DNA from: Fragum whitleyi
Taxonomy: Eukaryota; Mollusca; Bivalvia; Cardiida; Cardiidae
NCBI GenBank assembly: GCA_948146395.1
Contig: OX411554.1
Span: 42,483,869 to 42,547,868, forward strand
DNA length: 64,000 nucleotides
Direction: 5' to 3'
Made by a program: the position numbers and the translations under genes. Below, one piece after another: positions 24,436 to 36,552 of this stretch. The notes beneath the pieces are model-generated. The model was not told the DNA's origin, did no database searches, and saw only the letters and a list, made by a program, of their open reading frames with translations. Numbering within the stretch: the stretch's first letter is position 1; every line of letters begins with the position of its first letter.

Positions 24436-26545
24436 ACTAGAAAGCCATGAATGGCTTAAGTCGCTCCTCAGGCTTGAAATTGTTGTAATAGCAAATCATA
24501 GTTTTGACTAGATTTTTAGATATTTTTGGTTCAATTGATGTTGAAAATGATTTTCAAGTTTCCAATATATAACATATAGAGAAATGACCTCCGCCCAAAA
24601 AAGACGTTCTTTTCATCCAATGACTGCATAATAATGGCTCATCCAAGGATACCAATGAAGTTTGATTGATATCCATCAGTTACATTCTGAGAAAATGATT
24701 TTCTAAGTTTCCACTATATAGGGGAGACCGGGGCAAAGTGTTATATTTTCTAAACAATTCACACATTTTACGACACCATAGCTCTTTCGAATTAATCAAA
24801 TATATGTATCGACAATTTAACGAATTTCGAATTAAAAATTACTTTAATTAGTCAATTTCATCATACTATACAAATTTTATACGCAGACAAAAACAACGGT
24901 AAATGTAAAACATTGCACCGGAATTTTTGGGTAAAGTGTTACACCTACCGGGGCAAAGTGTTACATGGCATACAGTCGCCACGAAAAGGACTTCCACTTG
25001 ATTTTTCAAAAACGGGATAAACACGAAAGGCTCTTTGGCAAAATATTATTCAAAATCAGACTGCAAGTTTCGCACACACTGACTTAGTCACGCATGACGT
25101 AAGAAGTGCAGTTATTGCACCTTTCCACATGTTTTAAGAAGTTTCTTTATTGAGAAAGATGCTCAGACCATATCCTAAAATATTTGTTTTTCTTTTTTCA
25201 TAAGAACCTAAACCATAAATCTCGTATTGTATAGCCATTTGAATAAAATCTAAGGGCACTTGTGACTACTAGGACCTATTGTAGCTTCGAACAAGTCTTC
25301 AAAGACAGAACTCGATAATGACAAAACGGCATTAACTACTACTATTAAGTCTCCTAAACTCTACATTCATTAACTTTTAGTAATTAGCCCATTGGACCGC
25401 CAAATCCTTATTTCAACATGCCCGAATTTATAGCGGACAAAATGTTTTTAGAAAAGGTGTTTACTCTTGCAACAGGAAAATCTTTTTCGTACAACGTTTT
25501 CTTTTGCATAATAATAACATATTAAAAAATTGGAAAGAACATTAAAACTACGCCTGAAGCTTCTTTAAATTCGTTTCAGTCTAAATCTTGTGAAATTGAA
25601 AAATGGATCCATACGTAATGTGGGCAAAATATTACACTGTAACACTTTGCCCCATGTCCTGTGTAACACTTTACACCATGTCCTGTATAATACTTTGCCC
25701 CAAACGCAATTTTTAGGAAAAGTCACTCGTGCAAAGAAAAGAAAGGTTAACACTACCCTAATTTGTACACAAAGGTCAGCTTCTGGATCATGGGTTCCCA
25801 TAACCACATAACTTTCCTATTTATTGTACTTTTATATATGACGAGGCGGATATTTTCAAAGATGGTAAGAATTTACTTTTGTGTCACAAAATCGTTTTCT
25901 AGGAAATTCCTGTTGAATGTCTCTTACGTGTAGCACTTTGCCCCGGGCTCCCCCTAACATATTGAGAAATTACCTCCGCCCATAAAATACATATTTTTCA
26001 TCCGATCACAATGTTTTTTGGTAGACTGATCAAGGGTCACTCAAAGATCATTCCAGTGAAATTTGGTTGATATCCATCAATAAAATTCTGAGAAAATGAT
26101 TTTCTAAGTTTTCATTCGATAACAAATAATAATTCTAACTAATTTAATATAAGATATGGAGAAATGACCTCCGCCTATAAAATACATATTTTTCATCCGA
26201 TCTCAATAATTTTTGGTAGACTGATAAAGGGACGCCCCAGGATCATTCATGTAAAATGCAATTGGTATCCATTGATTAGAATCTGAGAAAACTCACTTTT
26301 TTTTATCATATTTGGAAAGTAGCCGCGCCCATTAAATCCATGTTTTTCATTGAATCAAAATCTCTTGAACAACCTTTAAAGAAAGTCATCCAAGAATCAT
26401 TCCTGTGAAGTTTTGTTGAAATTCATGCAGTTAATTCTGAGGAGAAGATCTCTAAAGAAAAAATTCACGTAGGGACGGACGGACGCACGACGGACACAAC
26501 GCCATGACAATAGCCCCATTGGCCTTCGGCCAGTGGAGCTTAAAA
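24436..26545 (+). mobile_element. Pearl/HINE-like repeat (GCCATGAATGGC type), interrupted
   Basis: It starts with ACTAGAAAGCCATGAATGGC (hairpin GCCATGAATGGC). Internal units of about 170 bp carry GAAATGACCTCCGCCCA and CTGAGAAAATGATTTTC. A GACGGACGGACGCACG tract follows, and the tail hairpin GGCCTTCGGCC is followed by AGTGGAGCTTAAAA. The 1.2-kb element at 24,721-25,954 splits it. The pearl/HINE assignment rests on architecture only. Confidence 0.7.
24721..25954. mobile_element. TA-flanked element with CCGGGGCAAAGTG termini
   Basis: The left end GGGGAGACCGGGGCAAAGTG and the right end (inverted GGGGGAGCCCGGGGCAAAGTG) form inverted repeats. TA flanks both sides (24,719-24,720; 25,955-25,956). 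Removing the element restores CCACTATATAACATAT, as in the uninterrupted relatives near 47,640 and 51,240. The terminal motif recurs inside at about 24,945, 25,645 and 25,695. No transposase frame is visible. A Tc1/mariner-type or ISL2EU-type origin is possible. Confidence 0.8.
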
Positions 26546-26839
26546 TAAAGATAGGATGCTAGATTTAGGCGATAAAAGATGGTAGCTTAAAAAGTTTTTA
26601 AATAGGTTTAAAGGCAGGGTAAAAAAACACCAAAACATGGATTTATGGTGTTGAGTGCTGCAGTTTACATATTACAGTCTTGATAAATCAGAGTCCTGTA
26701 AACTAGCAACAGCCTCAATGAGTGAATTCCATTGCACTGTATTCAAAGGAAACAATGAATATTTATAAAAATTTTTGTTAGTTATATCTGGAAAAAAACT
26801 CATTGAATGATTGGGTCTGGTTATTCTGTCTGTCGCGCG

Positions 26840-28040
26840 TAGTTAGAGAAGGAAACAGGAACAGTATTGTGAATTATTCTATGAAAAAGGACAAGATGTG
26901 CATCTGAACGTTTTTCTGCAAGCTAGCCCCAGCCAAGCTGGTGAATCATAGCATTATCACTTGATTTTTTATCATAATTATTTAATGGACTTTCTTTATC
27001 TTTTGTATGGGGATACCAAATAGCTCCACAGTATTCTAGGTGGGAGGGCGCACTAGCGCTCTATACACGGTCTCCCTCACCTTAGGATTTTTAGTTTTTA
27101 TATAACGACGTATATAGCTACATCGTCAAATTGACAAGGTGAATGATTATGGAATGATTTAGGAATGAAATTGAATGAGTATGTGGAGCGAGTTTTGAGT
27201 GATTATACTGGCAGATAATCCAATATAGCAAATTTTGTTCAGGATGAACAAACATAGCGATATTGATTTCCCCCTTATAATAGAATATGCATACCAGTTC
27301 TAAAGATATCTTCCCATTTCTTCAAGAACTTATTTGACGCTTAGAATTTTTAATATGTCAGCTAAATCGAGATTTTAACCATCCAAATTTATTTTAAAAG
27401 GCGTTATCGGTTTTATATTGTTCTATAGGTTGAATGATTTGAGTGAGTGTTCGGAATGAATGAATGAAGCGCTGATTGGGCGATTTAGAATGGTTTTGAT
27501 TGAGTTGAATGTCAATTTCGCGATGTAACTAACTGTATTTGCATTTCCTATGACTCTGTCAATGTTGGACTTTCAGGATAGGCCAATTGAGATATCCAAC
27601 CCCAAGTACCTGGCACATGTAACTGCTTCCAGGATCTGACCAAGTAAGGACTACACTGTATTAAATGTTTTCCTGATAGCTGTCACTTGTACCACCTGGC
27701 ACTTGGAGGGGTTGAATTCCAAGCCCCACCTGTTCTCCCACACCGACAGGTTGTTCAGGTCTGATTTGAGTTTGGCATTGTTTTCTAGGCCACAAACTGT
27801 CATATATACGACGGTGTCGTCTGCAAAGAGACGGCATTTGGAGGAGAGTTCCTCTGGGAGATCATCTATGTAGACGAGGAACAGGATAGCTCCGAGAACT
27901 GACCCCTGGCTTACTCCAGAGGACACCAGTTCGCGTCCTGTTACCAAGAAAAGCTCGAATCCAGGATAAGATAATTCCTCCGATCTCATACTGATCGAGT
28001 TTCCAAATTTGCTGAAAGAATAGGGTTGAGCTTCACCCAT
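26840..28040 (-). pseudogene. Non-LTR retrotransposon reverse transcriptase remnant
   Basis: The minus strand at 27,651-28,040 reads SQGSVLGAILFLVYIDDLP, then CRLFADDTVVY, the catalytic FADD box of a CR1/Jockey-like RT. In another frame at about 27,578-27,650 follow QILEAVTCARYLGLDISIGLS and, after a stop in place of the usual Trp, KSNIDRVIGNANT. Beyond an inserted MITE (27,113-27,535) the protein resumes with RRYIKTKNPKVRETVYRALV (27,040-27,105) and degenerate C-terminal sequence with HQLGW near 26,940. Frameshifts, stops and the insertion make it dead. The endonuclease part and 3' tail were not found. Confidence 0.85.
27113..27535 (-). mobile_element. TA-flanked MITE inserted in the RT pseudogene
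   Basis: The inverted right end CAGTTAGTTACATCGCGAAAT matches the family end at 23,532. The left end TAGCTACATCGTCAAATTGAC is a diverged partner. TA lies at 27,111-27,112 and 27,536-27,537. It interrupts the RT reading between NANT and RRYIK. Confidence 0.75.
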
Positions 28041-28297
28041 AGGATCATTCCTGCCAAGACAAGTAAATTAAGATTTGCAAACTTGTTTCGGGAAGAGAAG
28101 TTGTTTTAAGAAATTGTGGACGACAGATACCATGACTGGTGTTGGACATTGGAAAATCATAATGGCTCACCTTGAGTACCTTGATGTTATGTGTTGGCAA
28201 AATGGGCCATATTTTTCATTTGTTTCATAATTAAGCACATGTTGTTTCACATAAGCATATGGCAGGTTCATGGAGCAGCTTACACATCACCAGAGAA

Positions 28298-28520
28298 GAA
28301 CAAGATGTGTTTGTGAAACATGAATGCTTCCGAAACAGCTTATTTTTTAAAATGACCTTGACAGATGACATTGACCTTGTCACATGACCTTTACATCAGC
28401 GTATTATGTAGATCTTTCGACATGCCAAACATGAGCATTCTATCTTGAACAGTAATTGGCCATGTAAAGTAATAGTAACACAATATGTCTTCGATCTCTT
28501 GATGTGGGGGTATAAAAAGG
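28298..28520 (+). mobile_element. Hairpin-tailed repeat (AAGATGTGTTTGTGAAAC type)
   Basis: It begins ACAAGATGTGTTTGTGAAAC, contains GACCTTGACAGATGAC-like text and ends TCGATCTCTTGATGTGGGGG TATAAAAA. It lacks the GACG tract. It is related to the copies at 34,100 and 46,108. A fragment of the GCTCACCTTGAG-tailed family lies just before it at 28,120-28,205. Confidence 0.6.
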
Positions 28521-28683
28521 ATGGCTGCTCGAAGAGGGGATATGACCATATCTTTCAACACAGTGAATTGTGAAGACTTGTCAGACTGTGCCGAAAGAAA
28601 GACAGGCAAGAGGATTTGTTTTGTACACAAGTGAAAAAATTTGAGCAATCACATAAATACTAAAATATTTATGCAAATGTGAA

Positions 28684-28838
28684 GGTAGTGGACCCATAAT
28701 AGTATTGCAACATTTTGGAACGCATCAACTTTCACAATGTTAACCGCGGTTTCCTAAATAATCATCAGAAAAACTTGGTTTACACTGTTTACACTGTTCA
28801 TGACTTCCACGTTGTGGAACTATTATGGGTCCCTTACC
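28684..28838. mobile_element. Short MITE, GGTAGTGGACCC ends
   Basis: The left end GGTAGTGGACCCATAATAG pairs with the right end CTATTATGGGTCCCTTACC. TTAA follows on the right and TGAA stands on the left. The second copy is at 60,632-60,782. Confidence 0.7.
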
Positions 28839-28920
28839 TTAATCAAACCTCCAAACTATTTGTAAATTTGTGAATCAACAGCTCATTATCCCAATCAAAG
28901 AAAACAACATAAAACACATA

Positions 28921-30708
28921 ATATCTTGTTTTGTAACAACCTTTATTAAGATCCCAAATTTTAAAATGTAACAACACCACAATTACATATTCTCTTTTAC
29001 AAAAAGGAGCAATACGGAAACAATTATTGGTCTAAAAGAGCGCCGGCCAACTCCATTGTTTATAGGGCGTAGCCGTATGGAAACCCTGAAGCTCACAGGC
29101 TTCCTACTCAACTAGGGAAACCAAGAAAGAAGATAACCATAAATTAACAAGGACTTAATTTAAAAAGACAGAAAAAATTATGGAAAATAAATTAACAAAT
29201 GGGAGAGCATTACTTAATCAAATATTCACAAAATTAAAGTAATATATTCAAAATTATAAGTTTATAATTTATGTTTTTAAAAACCATTCCCACAGCAATG
29301 ATAACATAGGACAAAGGTTTTGAGATATTACGTAAAATACCAAAACTGATTCCACGCTTCAAGGTTCAGCTTCCTTGGTAAAAACCATATATGCATGGAG
29401 CAAGAAAAGACCTTTTTAAGCTACTAAATAATCATCATCTTCAATTTAAAAACGCATAACTATAATTTCTTCTAAATACTTTCTGCTAGATTATTGAGAT
29501 TTGTCAAAGCAAATAAATTAAAAAGATTTAACCTGATTCCTTTCATTTAAAAAAAAACCTTTAACGTCTAATCAGGGGCATATTTAAACCATTTATGTCA
29601 TAATGTTGCCTGGCAACCACATGTGCAATGAAGGATTTTAACCCTTGTCATGCTGAACCTGGAATAATCCCCTTTAAAAAGGTGGTATAGACAAAGATCA
29701 GCCTGCACACATGTGCAGTCTGATTTTTGTCTACATCACCTGTTTGTTCCCTATCAAGGCAGAGTTGTTTATGAAATTGAATTTCAAAAGACAGATTACC
29801 CTTCACTCTTGGATTCTAAAGCTTTCATTACTTTCATTTTAATACAATTTTATTGAGGTTTTTATTAAGCATGGCAAGGGTAATGAACTTTCAACCTAAA
29901 ACAATCACATGTCTAGATAAAAGAAATAGAATAACTTTTTGTTTGTTAGTGGGGTTTTTTTTGTTGTATTTTGTAACAAGACAAAACAATGTATTAATGG
30001 CTCAATAAAAAACAGTTGTAACTCCCTATTTGTTTATAGAGAGTTACAACAGTTTTGCTCTGAGCCATTGGTATAAGCTTTATTTTCGGTATATATTATC
30101 TGCCAAATCTTTAATTACTTCAGGAATACACTTTAAACTATGGTAAATAGCAGAAAAGAAAAAAGTGTACATTATAAGGTCATCAAACAGTGAAGATGTT
30201 CAAGTAAAGTTCCTATTATGTAATACAAGATATTAAGACACATTTAATCTTAAAACATCTAAAATCAAAAATAAAATTTACATAACAAAAATAATGCACC
30301 ACAAAACCAAGTCCCCTACCGCCTGTAACCCTAGGACATGCAAATGCCAGCATTTCTGAAAAAAATTAGACTATAGTTGTCCAAGGACATCTGTTGTTGA
30401 GGTTCCACAACTACCTGACCAAGTGTCACCCTGAACTTTTTCAGCTATTATCCATTCAAATCACATTTTAGTCTGTAAGTGGAACATAATTGAAAAATTT
30501 TCTTTTTTAAATCAATTCAATGTGGGTGAATTTAATAGAAATAGATGCTCTAAGTTTCCACATTCATATAGTGATAGTAGGGAAATGTTTGTCTTATTTT
30601 TGAAGGTACTTAGCTTTAAAGCTCTGTTGCTTAGAACTGAGAAAAATGCAAGCTATAAGTGTCTTCTTTAATCAAATGTCTGGGTGTAGAAAAAGAAAAG
30701 GTTTACAA
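28921..30708. other. Gene-free stretch with hairpins
   Basis: There is no coding signal. It contains the MITE at 29,642-29,880 and a hairpin at 30,000-30,068 (CAGTTGTAACTC pairs with GAGTTACAAC inside AATGGCTCA/TGAGCCATT). The hairpin is related to another at 31,290-31,360. Confidence 0.45.
29642..29880. mobile_element. TTAA MITE, CCCTTGTCATGC family
   Basis: TTAA|CCCTTGTCATGC at the left and GCATGGCAAGGG|TAAT at the right match the element at 20,530. The internal palindrome has core TGCACACATGTGCA. The right target copy has mutated. Confidence 0.7.
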
Positions 30709-31314
30709 GCAAGTATAATTCTGTTTCAATTCTCAATGAAAATATATTACTATAAATTCAAACTAATTTTGATCCTTAACTCATTATGTGAGACTCACTT
30801 AAAAATAAAATATGCTGGAAAAAAAAGATAATCAAACAATTTTTTAACAGTAAAGAGACAAAAAGAGTGAAAACCAAAAGTCCCTTATGGCTTTTGCCAT
30901 AAGGAACTAAAAATACCCGTAATCAATAATCAATAATTTGGTGTAATTTTTCAAGTCCTGAGGAAAAATTGAGAACACATTTTTAATGGAAAGTACAAAA
31001 CAGTTGTAACTGCAAGTATAATTCTGTTTCAATTCTCAATGAAAATATATTACTATAAATTCAAACTAATTTTGATCCTTAACTCATTATGTGAGACTCA
31101 CTTAAAAATAAAATATGCTGGAAAAAAAAGATAATCAAACAATTTTTTAACAGTAAAGAGACAAAAAGAGTGAAAACCAAAAGTCCCTTATGGCTTTTGC
31201 CATAAGGAACTAAAAATACCCGTAATCAATAATCAATAATTTGGTGTAATTTTTCAAGTCCTGAGGAAAAATTGAGAACACATTTTTAATGGAAAGTACA
31301 AAACAGTTGTAACT
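30709..31314. repeat. Exact 303-bp tandem duplication
   Basis: 30,709-31,011 and 31,012-31,314 appear identical base for base by eye, including AT-rich and homopolymer stretches. Each copy holds the hairpin TCCCTTATGGC TTTT GCCATAAGGA. It is either a very recent duplication or an assembly artefact. Confidence 0.92.
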
Positions 31315-31565
31315 GCTCTTAAGTTTATTGACTGTTACAATTGTTTTGTGTTAAGCTATTTTAAGTAATTTTAGTTGAGGGTTGGATATATACATAATAG
31401 TGTTAAAGTAACATAGTAAGACCCAAATAATTAATGACTCAATGTGAAAACAGTTGTATAAGTCTTTTGCACAGAGCAATCCACATTTCATTTTATACAG
31501 TTAATTTCAAGTAAAGTGACTCACTAAAAAGGCAAAGTGTTTATGGTTGATTCGAGTGTTTTTAA

Positions 31566-31751
31566 CCCTTTGCTGTTTAATCCCTGCTTTTTACGTGCCT
31601 GTGATTTTATGATTGAGAAGCAATTTCTTCTTTTTCCACACTATTTTCTTCCCTACTGAATGGTTATTTTTCAAATTCAATCCACTTTTAATATTCGTCT
31701 GCAAAACCTTTGAATTTGGACAGGTCCAAAATTTTGTAAAACAGGAAAGGG
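31566..31751 (-). mobile_element. TTAA MITE, CCCTTTCCTGTTT family, core deleted
   Basis: It is bracketed by TTAA at 31,562-31,565 and 31,752-31,755, with ends CCCTTTGCTGTTT and, inverted, CCCTTTCCTGTTT. The central hairpin present in the copies at 39.8-43.3 kb has lost one arm (only AGCAATTTCTTC remains). Confidence 0.82.
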
Positions 31752-32903
31752 TTAAGTAAATTGTAACATTTTTGCTTTATAGTTCAGTGCAAGAGACTGG
31801 GGTTACATTCAGGCATGGACCCTAAATATACATATTGAGAGTCCCTGGTTAAGGCCGGTGTAACAGTGTAACGTGTCCCCCTGGGTAACGTGTCCCCGGG
31901 GACAGGTTACCCCGGGGTAACCTGTCCCCCCCTGGGGTAACCTGTCCCCCCATGGAAAACAATATTTCTTATTAAAATTTCAATTTTTCATAGATGCTAT
32001 TTTGTATAACTCTTAATCAATTTAAAAAAAAAAACCATATAAGAAGTTTATCTGCTTTATTGAGTGATTTGCAATTCTTCAAACCAAAATATAATTTGCT
32101 TACTATGATTTTCTAATGAAATCAATTTTCCAATTTTTTTTTTTTTTTTTTTTTTTATTACTATAATTGTCAATCTTGGTATTTCATGCAAATATTTGAA
32201 AGTTTAATGAAAAAAATATAAGAAAATAAAACTTTAGTGGGGGGACACGTTACCCCAGGGTAACCTGTCCCCGGGGACACGTTACCCCGGGGTAACCTGT
32301 CCCCCTATTCAAAATGCTTTTATTCATTTGATTTTACCTTCCAGTCATTCATTTTTCATATTATGAAATTATCATATGATATTCATTGAAAAATATTTCA
32401 TTCATTTCTTTTTTAAAATTGATGCTTTTTTAAAGAAAAATCTTAGCACTTGCACTTTTTAATTTTTTGCAATATTACTTTTGCAATATCTAATTTTTTT
32501 CAAGTCCATAGTAAGATTGTTTAATAGCATTTATTAACATATCATGTTAAAATTGCAGTCTTCATAAGAAAGCAACATGACAAATTCATTCAATACACAA
32601 ATGTACTTCATCTTTTGAAAGGGGGACAGGTAACCCAAGCCAGGGTAACCTGTCCCCCTATTCCAAATGCTTTTTTTTTTTTCATTAAAGATATTACCTT
32701 CCATTTAATCTCTTTTATTAAGAATGTATGGTATGATAAACTTTGAACATTCCCTCAAAGAATATCTATGTAAAAATATATTTTGAAATGTGTTCCTTTT
32801 TCAAAAAGATTTTTTAGGGGATATGTATGTTTATATTTCTTTTTTTGTTCCTTCTTTAAGAAAGGTTCTTAGCACTTGAATATTTTTTATTATTAGAATA
32901 ATT

Positions 32904-34102
32904 AAGAAATTGAAAATATTTTGGTAAATTTGTGCACAGATCATTGTTGACAACCTTTTAAGAGGTGGGACAGGTTACCCAGGCCTGGGTAACGTGTCCC
33001 CGGGGACTGGTTACCCCAGCTTGGGTAACATGTCCCCCCCATACATACACATACACTCACCATAAATTTTCTAATAAGTGTATAACTACTTTGTAAAACA
33101 GTTTTGATATAAATGAGACTAGCACACAGTTTTAAAATAAAAAAAAAATGTATTTGCAAGTTTTGTTGAATAAATCCTCATAAACAACCTTTTTTGTGTG
33201 TTTTGGGTTAAAAGGCCTGGGTAACATGTTTCAGAGACAAGTGACCACAGCTTCGGAAACCTTACCCCCAAACAATTTGTAATATTATTAATAATTGAAA
33301 ACACATGAGTGAATTTTTGCATATTACATTGCTGACAGCATTTTTTTTGGGGGGGGACAGGTTACCCAGGCCTGGGTAACGCGTCCCCGGGGACAGGTTA
33401 CCCAAGCTTGGGTAACGTGTCCCCCCGAATACACACACACAGTCACCATAAATTTTCTCATAAGTAAATAATTTTTGTAGTAAAAACAGTTGTGATATAA
33501 TTAAGACTATAACATATTTTTAAAAGAAAAGAAATTGTTTTTGTAATCTTATGTGAAAATTCCTGGTTAACATGTTAACAATGTTTTCCCAGGCTTGAGT
33601 AACTTTTTTCAGAGACAAGTGACCACAGATTGGAAAATATTACATGTACCAAAACAATTTAGAATAAATAAGAAATTGAAATATTTTGGTAAATTTGTGC
33701 ACAGAACATTGATGACAACCTTTCAAGAGGTGGGACAGGTTACCCAGGCCTGGGTAACGTGTCCCTGGGGACAGGTTACCCCAGCTTGGGTAACATGTCC
33801 CCCCCATACATACACATACACTCACAATAAATTTTCTAATAAGTGAATACCTACTTTGTAAAACAGTTTTGATATAAATGAGAGTAGCACACAGTTTCAA
33901 AATAAAAAAAATATGTATTTGCAAGTTTTGTTGAATAAATCCTCATTAACAACCTTTTTTGTGTGTTTTGGGTTAACAGGCCTTGGATAACGTGTTTGAG
34001 ACAAGTGACCACAGCTTCGGAAACCTTACCCCCAAACAATTTGTAATATTATTAATAAATGAAAACATATGAGTAAATTTTTGCATATTACATTGCTGAC
34101 AC
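32904..34102. repeat. ~765-bp internal tandem duplication
   Basis: 32,904-33,340 and 33,669-34,102 are close copies, each running from AAATTTGTGCACAGA through a palindrome cluster and TCTAATAAGTG to TTTTTGCATATTACATTGCTG. The cluster at 33,347 lies between them. Confidence 0.75.
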
Positions 34103-34402
34103 GAATGCCCCCGGAACGGCATTTTTTTTCAAAGTTTGACCTTGACAGATGACCTTGACCTTGTCACAGGACCTTGACTTTGGTACCAGCGGATGCGGAT
34201 CATTGAGATCTATCATCATGCCAAATATTAGCTTTGTATCTTGAATAGGCTTGAAGATATTGGCAAGGTTGAGTTTTCGGGTTAAGTTTTCGGACAGACG
34301 GACGGACGGACAGACGGACAGACAGACGGACGGACAGACAGACAGACAGACGGACACGAGTAAAACAATATGCCCCCGATCTCTCGATACGGGGGCATAA
34401 AA
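34100..34402 (+). mobile_element. Hairpin-tailed repeat (CACGAATGCCCCC type)
   Basis: It contains ACGAATGCCCCCGGAAC, GACCTTGACAGATGACCTTG, a GACGGACGGACAGACGG tract and the tail ATGCCCCCGATCTCTCGATA with GGGGGCATAAAAA (stem GCCCCC/GGGGGC). It is younger than the element at 31,855-34,810 that it interrupts. Confidence 0.7.
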
Positions 34403-34920
34403 ATCATGCCTTTGAATATTTTTTCTAAAGACAAGATCATTCTTAGATATGTCCATAGTCATGATGACATTAAACATTTTTTTTCTAAAAAAAACCCAAG
34501 TTTAACTATTATAATACTTATCATGAAAAATATAAAAATCCTTCAGAACTGAAACAGATCGCAAAACAGATTAAAATCACATACAGATCAAAGAAAGAGA
34601 CTTGTAACACACAGAATCAAAATTTCTTAGTAAAAGAAATGTGACTAAATATTGCTTTATAATATCTGTAGGGGGGGACAGGTTACCCCAGGGGGGGACA
34701 GGTTACCCCGGCTGATTTCTAGGGTAACGTGTCCCCGGGGACACGTTACCCCGGGGTAACCTGTCCCCAGGGACACGTTACCCAGGGGACAGGTCACCCT
34801 GGGACACCGGTTTTTTAATAGAAGATCATTCACTCGTGTGGGAATGTGTTAATAATATTGACAGAATTCTTGCCTCATTCAAGTCCTGAATAGTTTCTAG
34901 ACCAGGGAAAATTCAATCTT

Positions 34921-35425
34921 GTCATGCATGACCCAGAAAATGTCTACTTTGGCAGAAAATATAGACAAATGTGCAGTCTGATCTTAGTCTTAATCCCCCC
35001 TTTTTGTCTTTTTTTAGCAGAATACTTGAAATACTTTTTTTGTCAAATGAATACAGGCTCACAATTTGTGCCATCAGTGTTTCCCCAATTTAATATGTTT
35101 GAAATCAAAATTGTAAATATTTTTACTCAGCATAACTAGGTTTAATAGCAGAAAACAAAAATGTGCTCATGAAACACTTTTGTCCTCAAAACATCAATCC
35201 TTTAAGAAGTTTGACCTTTATAGTTGACCTTGATCTAAAACTTAACCTTCAAAGATCCAAATCTGCAAAAGTAAGAGCACTGTTACTTTAATAATGTTGA
35301 AATTATGTGAAAATGTTTGGTATGCAGGTTACATTTTTGCAGACAGACAGATTGATGTAAAGCCCAACTGACATATAGACACTGGTAAAAAAACATGCCT
35401 CAGATCTTATGATGCAGAGGCATAA
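34921..35425. mobile_element. Two decayed elements
   Basis: 34,921-35,135 is a degenerate copy of the CTTGTCATGC MITE (GTGCAGTCTGATCTTAGTCT retained; TTAA sites lost). 35,160-35,425 is a worn hairpin-tailed repeat with CAGACAGACAG and the tail GATGCAGAGGCATAAC, again on the + strand. Confidence 0.5.
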
Positions 35426-35919
35426 CAAATGATCTTTGTCAAACATTCTGAGTTTGAAATGGTGTGACTAAAACTTGATAATAATTATTACTAATCAGGT
35501 TGTGGTTATGCAAATCTCTCAACAATAATCCATGGTAAGTCTGACTGTAAAAAGTCTAATAGAATCCAATGCTCTTAAACAACCAAACCCACCACTTTGG
35601 ACGTCAAAATAAACTTTTTTTGTATGATATTTCAAATACTAGAAGCCATTTATTTATAAGCCCTTATCCTCTTAATCAATGTCATGATGTTTGCAACAGA
35701 GGGTCAATATAACCATTCCTGAACGATTGTTATCTTTTGTGTTCATCATATGATTCAATGAATGATTTGCTTTTTTAAGATTTATAAGGTTTTCTTAGTG
35801 TTCAGAAACTTAGATTATGTCTAGGGGATGTGAAAAACCTTAATCTTAAACTATGGTAAACTGTATTAATTCATGTATAACCTTTGACTTTGATGACAAC
35901 TTTGCAGTCATATAAGTAA

Positions 35920-36056
35920 ACCTACTGTATTTGTATATTTGGCATTTCTTCCACTTATTGTAAACCTACTGTATTTTGTATATTTGGCATTTCTTCCACT
36001 TATTGTAAACCTACTGTATTTTGTATATTTGGCATTTCTTCCACTTATTGTAAACC
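35920..36056. repeat. 45-bp tandem repeat, three copies
   Basis: The unit TACTGTATTTTGTATATTTGG plus CATTTCTTCCACTTATTGTAAACC is repeated three times with almost no variation. Confidence 0.85.
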
Positions 36057-36155
36057 TATATGATGCCCATCTCTCCCTATATGACATCATCTAAGAGGAG
36101 CCAATTAAACAAATGATGTCAAATCAAATAGCAATCCCTTACAATATTTTGTCTC

Positions 36156-36161
36156 TTTATT
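36156..36161 (-). promoter_or_regulatory. Candidate polyadenylation signal of the lectin gene
   Basis: TTTATT on the + strand is AATAAA on the minus strand, about 390 bp past the lectin stop codon. It is position-based only. Confidence 0.3.
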
Positions 36162-36309
36162 ACCTTACAGAAATACAATAATCCTTTGTTTTTGTATCAG
36201 ATCAAAAATCTTTCATTTTATGAAGAACAAAAGCTACATTTCCAATTTAACCTTCTTTTGTTCAGGAAATGAAAGATATTTTGATCTACACTGAAACAAA
36301 CAATTATCT

Positions 36310-36347
<38 letters not shown>
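36310..36347. repeat. (CT)n(AT)n microsatellite
   Basis: An uninterrupted CT run is followed directly by an AT run. Confidence 0.9.
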
Positions 36348-36552
36348 CATATCAATCTCAGACTGAAACAAGTAATTATCCCTTATATGTTTTCAATGCA
36401 CCGAGTCATTAATTATCCTATCTGCTAAATGTTTATCCATCATACATACACATAAAATAGTTGAAAATGTCATGAACTGGCTCATACAATTTTGTTTTCT
36501 TTGTCTTTCTTTCAGCTTTTTTCAGATTCCAGGGGGCAAAGCTAGCTGCCAT

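Larger units (their letters stand above)
31855..34810. mobile_element. 2.96-kb element with reiterated palindromic termini
   Basis: The ends are inverted copies over about 74 bp: CCGGTGT..., TGGGTAACGTGTCCC and GGGGACAGGTTACCCCGGGG recur in the same order from both sides. The same palindromic motif (GGGTAACSTGTCCCC and its inverse) also forms clusters inside, near 32,240, 32,621, 32,967, 33,347 and 33,733, each separated by 300-400 bp of AT-rich spacer. No transposase frame is seen; frames across it read antisense repeat. A poly-T run lies at about 32,136-32,156. A hairpin-tailed repeat has inserted at 34,100-34,402. The family was not recognised. Confidence 0.8.

Noticed and set aside
28941..28960. 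3' end of the lectin mRNA at an AATAAA near 28,950 (minus strand)
   Set aside because: It would need a 7.6-kb 3'UTR crossing several mobile elements; a nearer signal exists at 36,156.
32941..33924. Similar 72- and 94-residue frames with CVCMGGTCYPSWGN
   Set aside because: They are copies of a duplicated non-coding element; similarity reflects DNA duplication, and the Cys/Gly text comes from the GTAAC-TGTCCCC palindrome.
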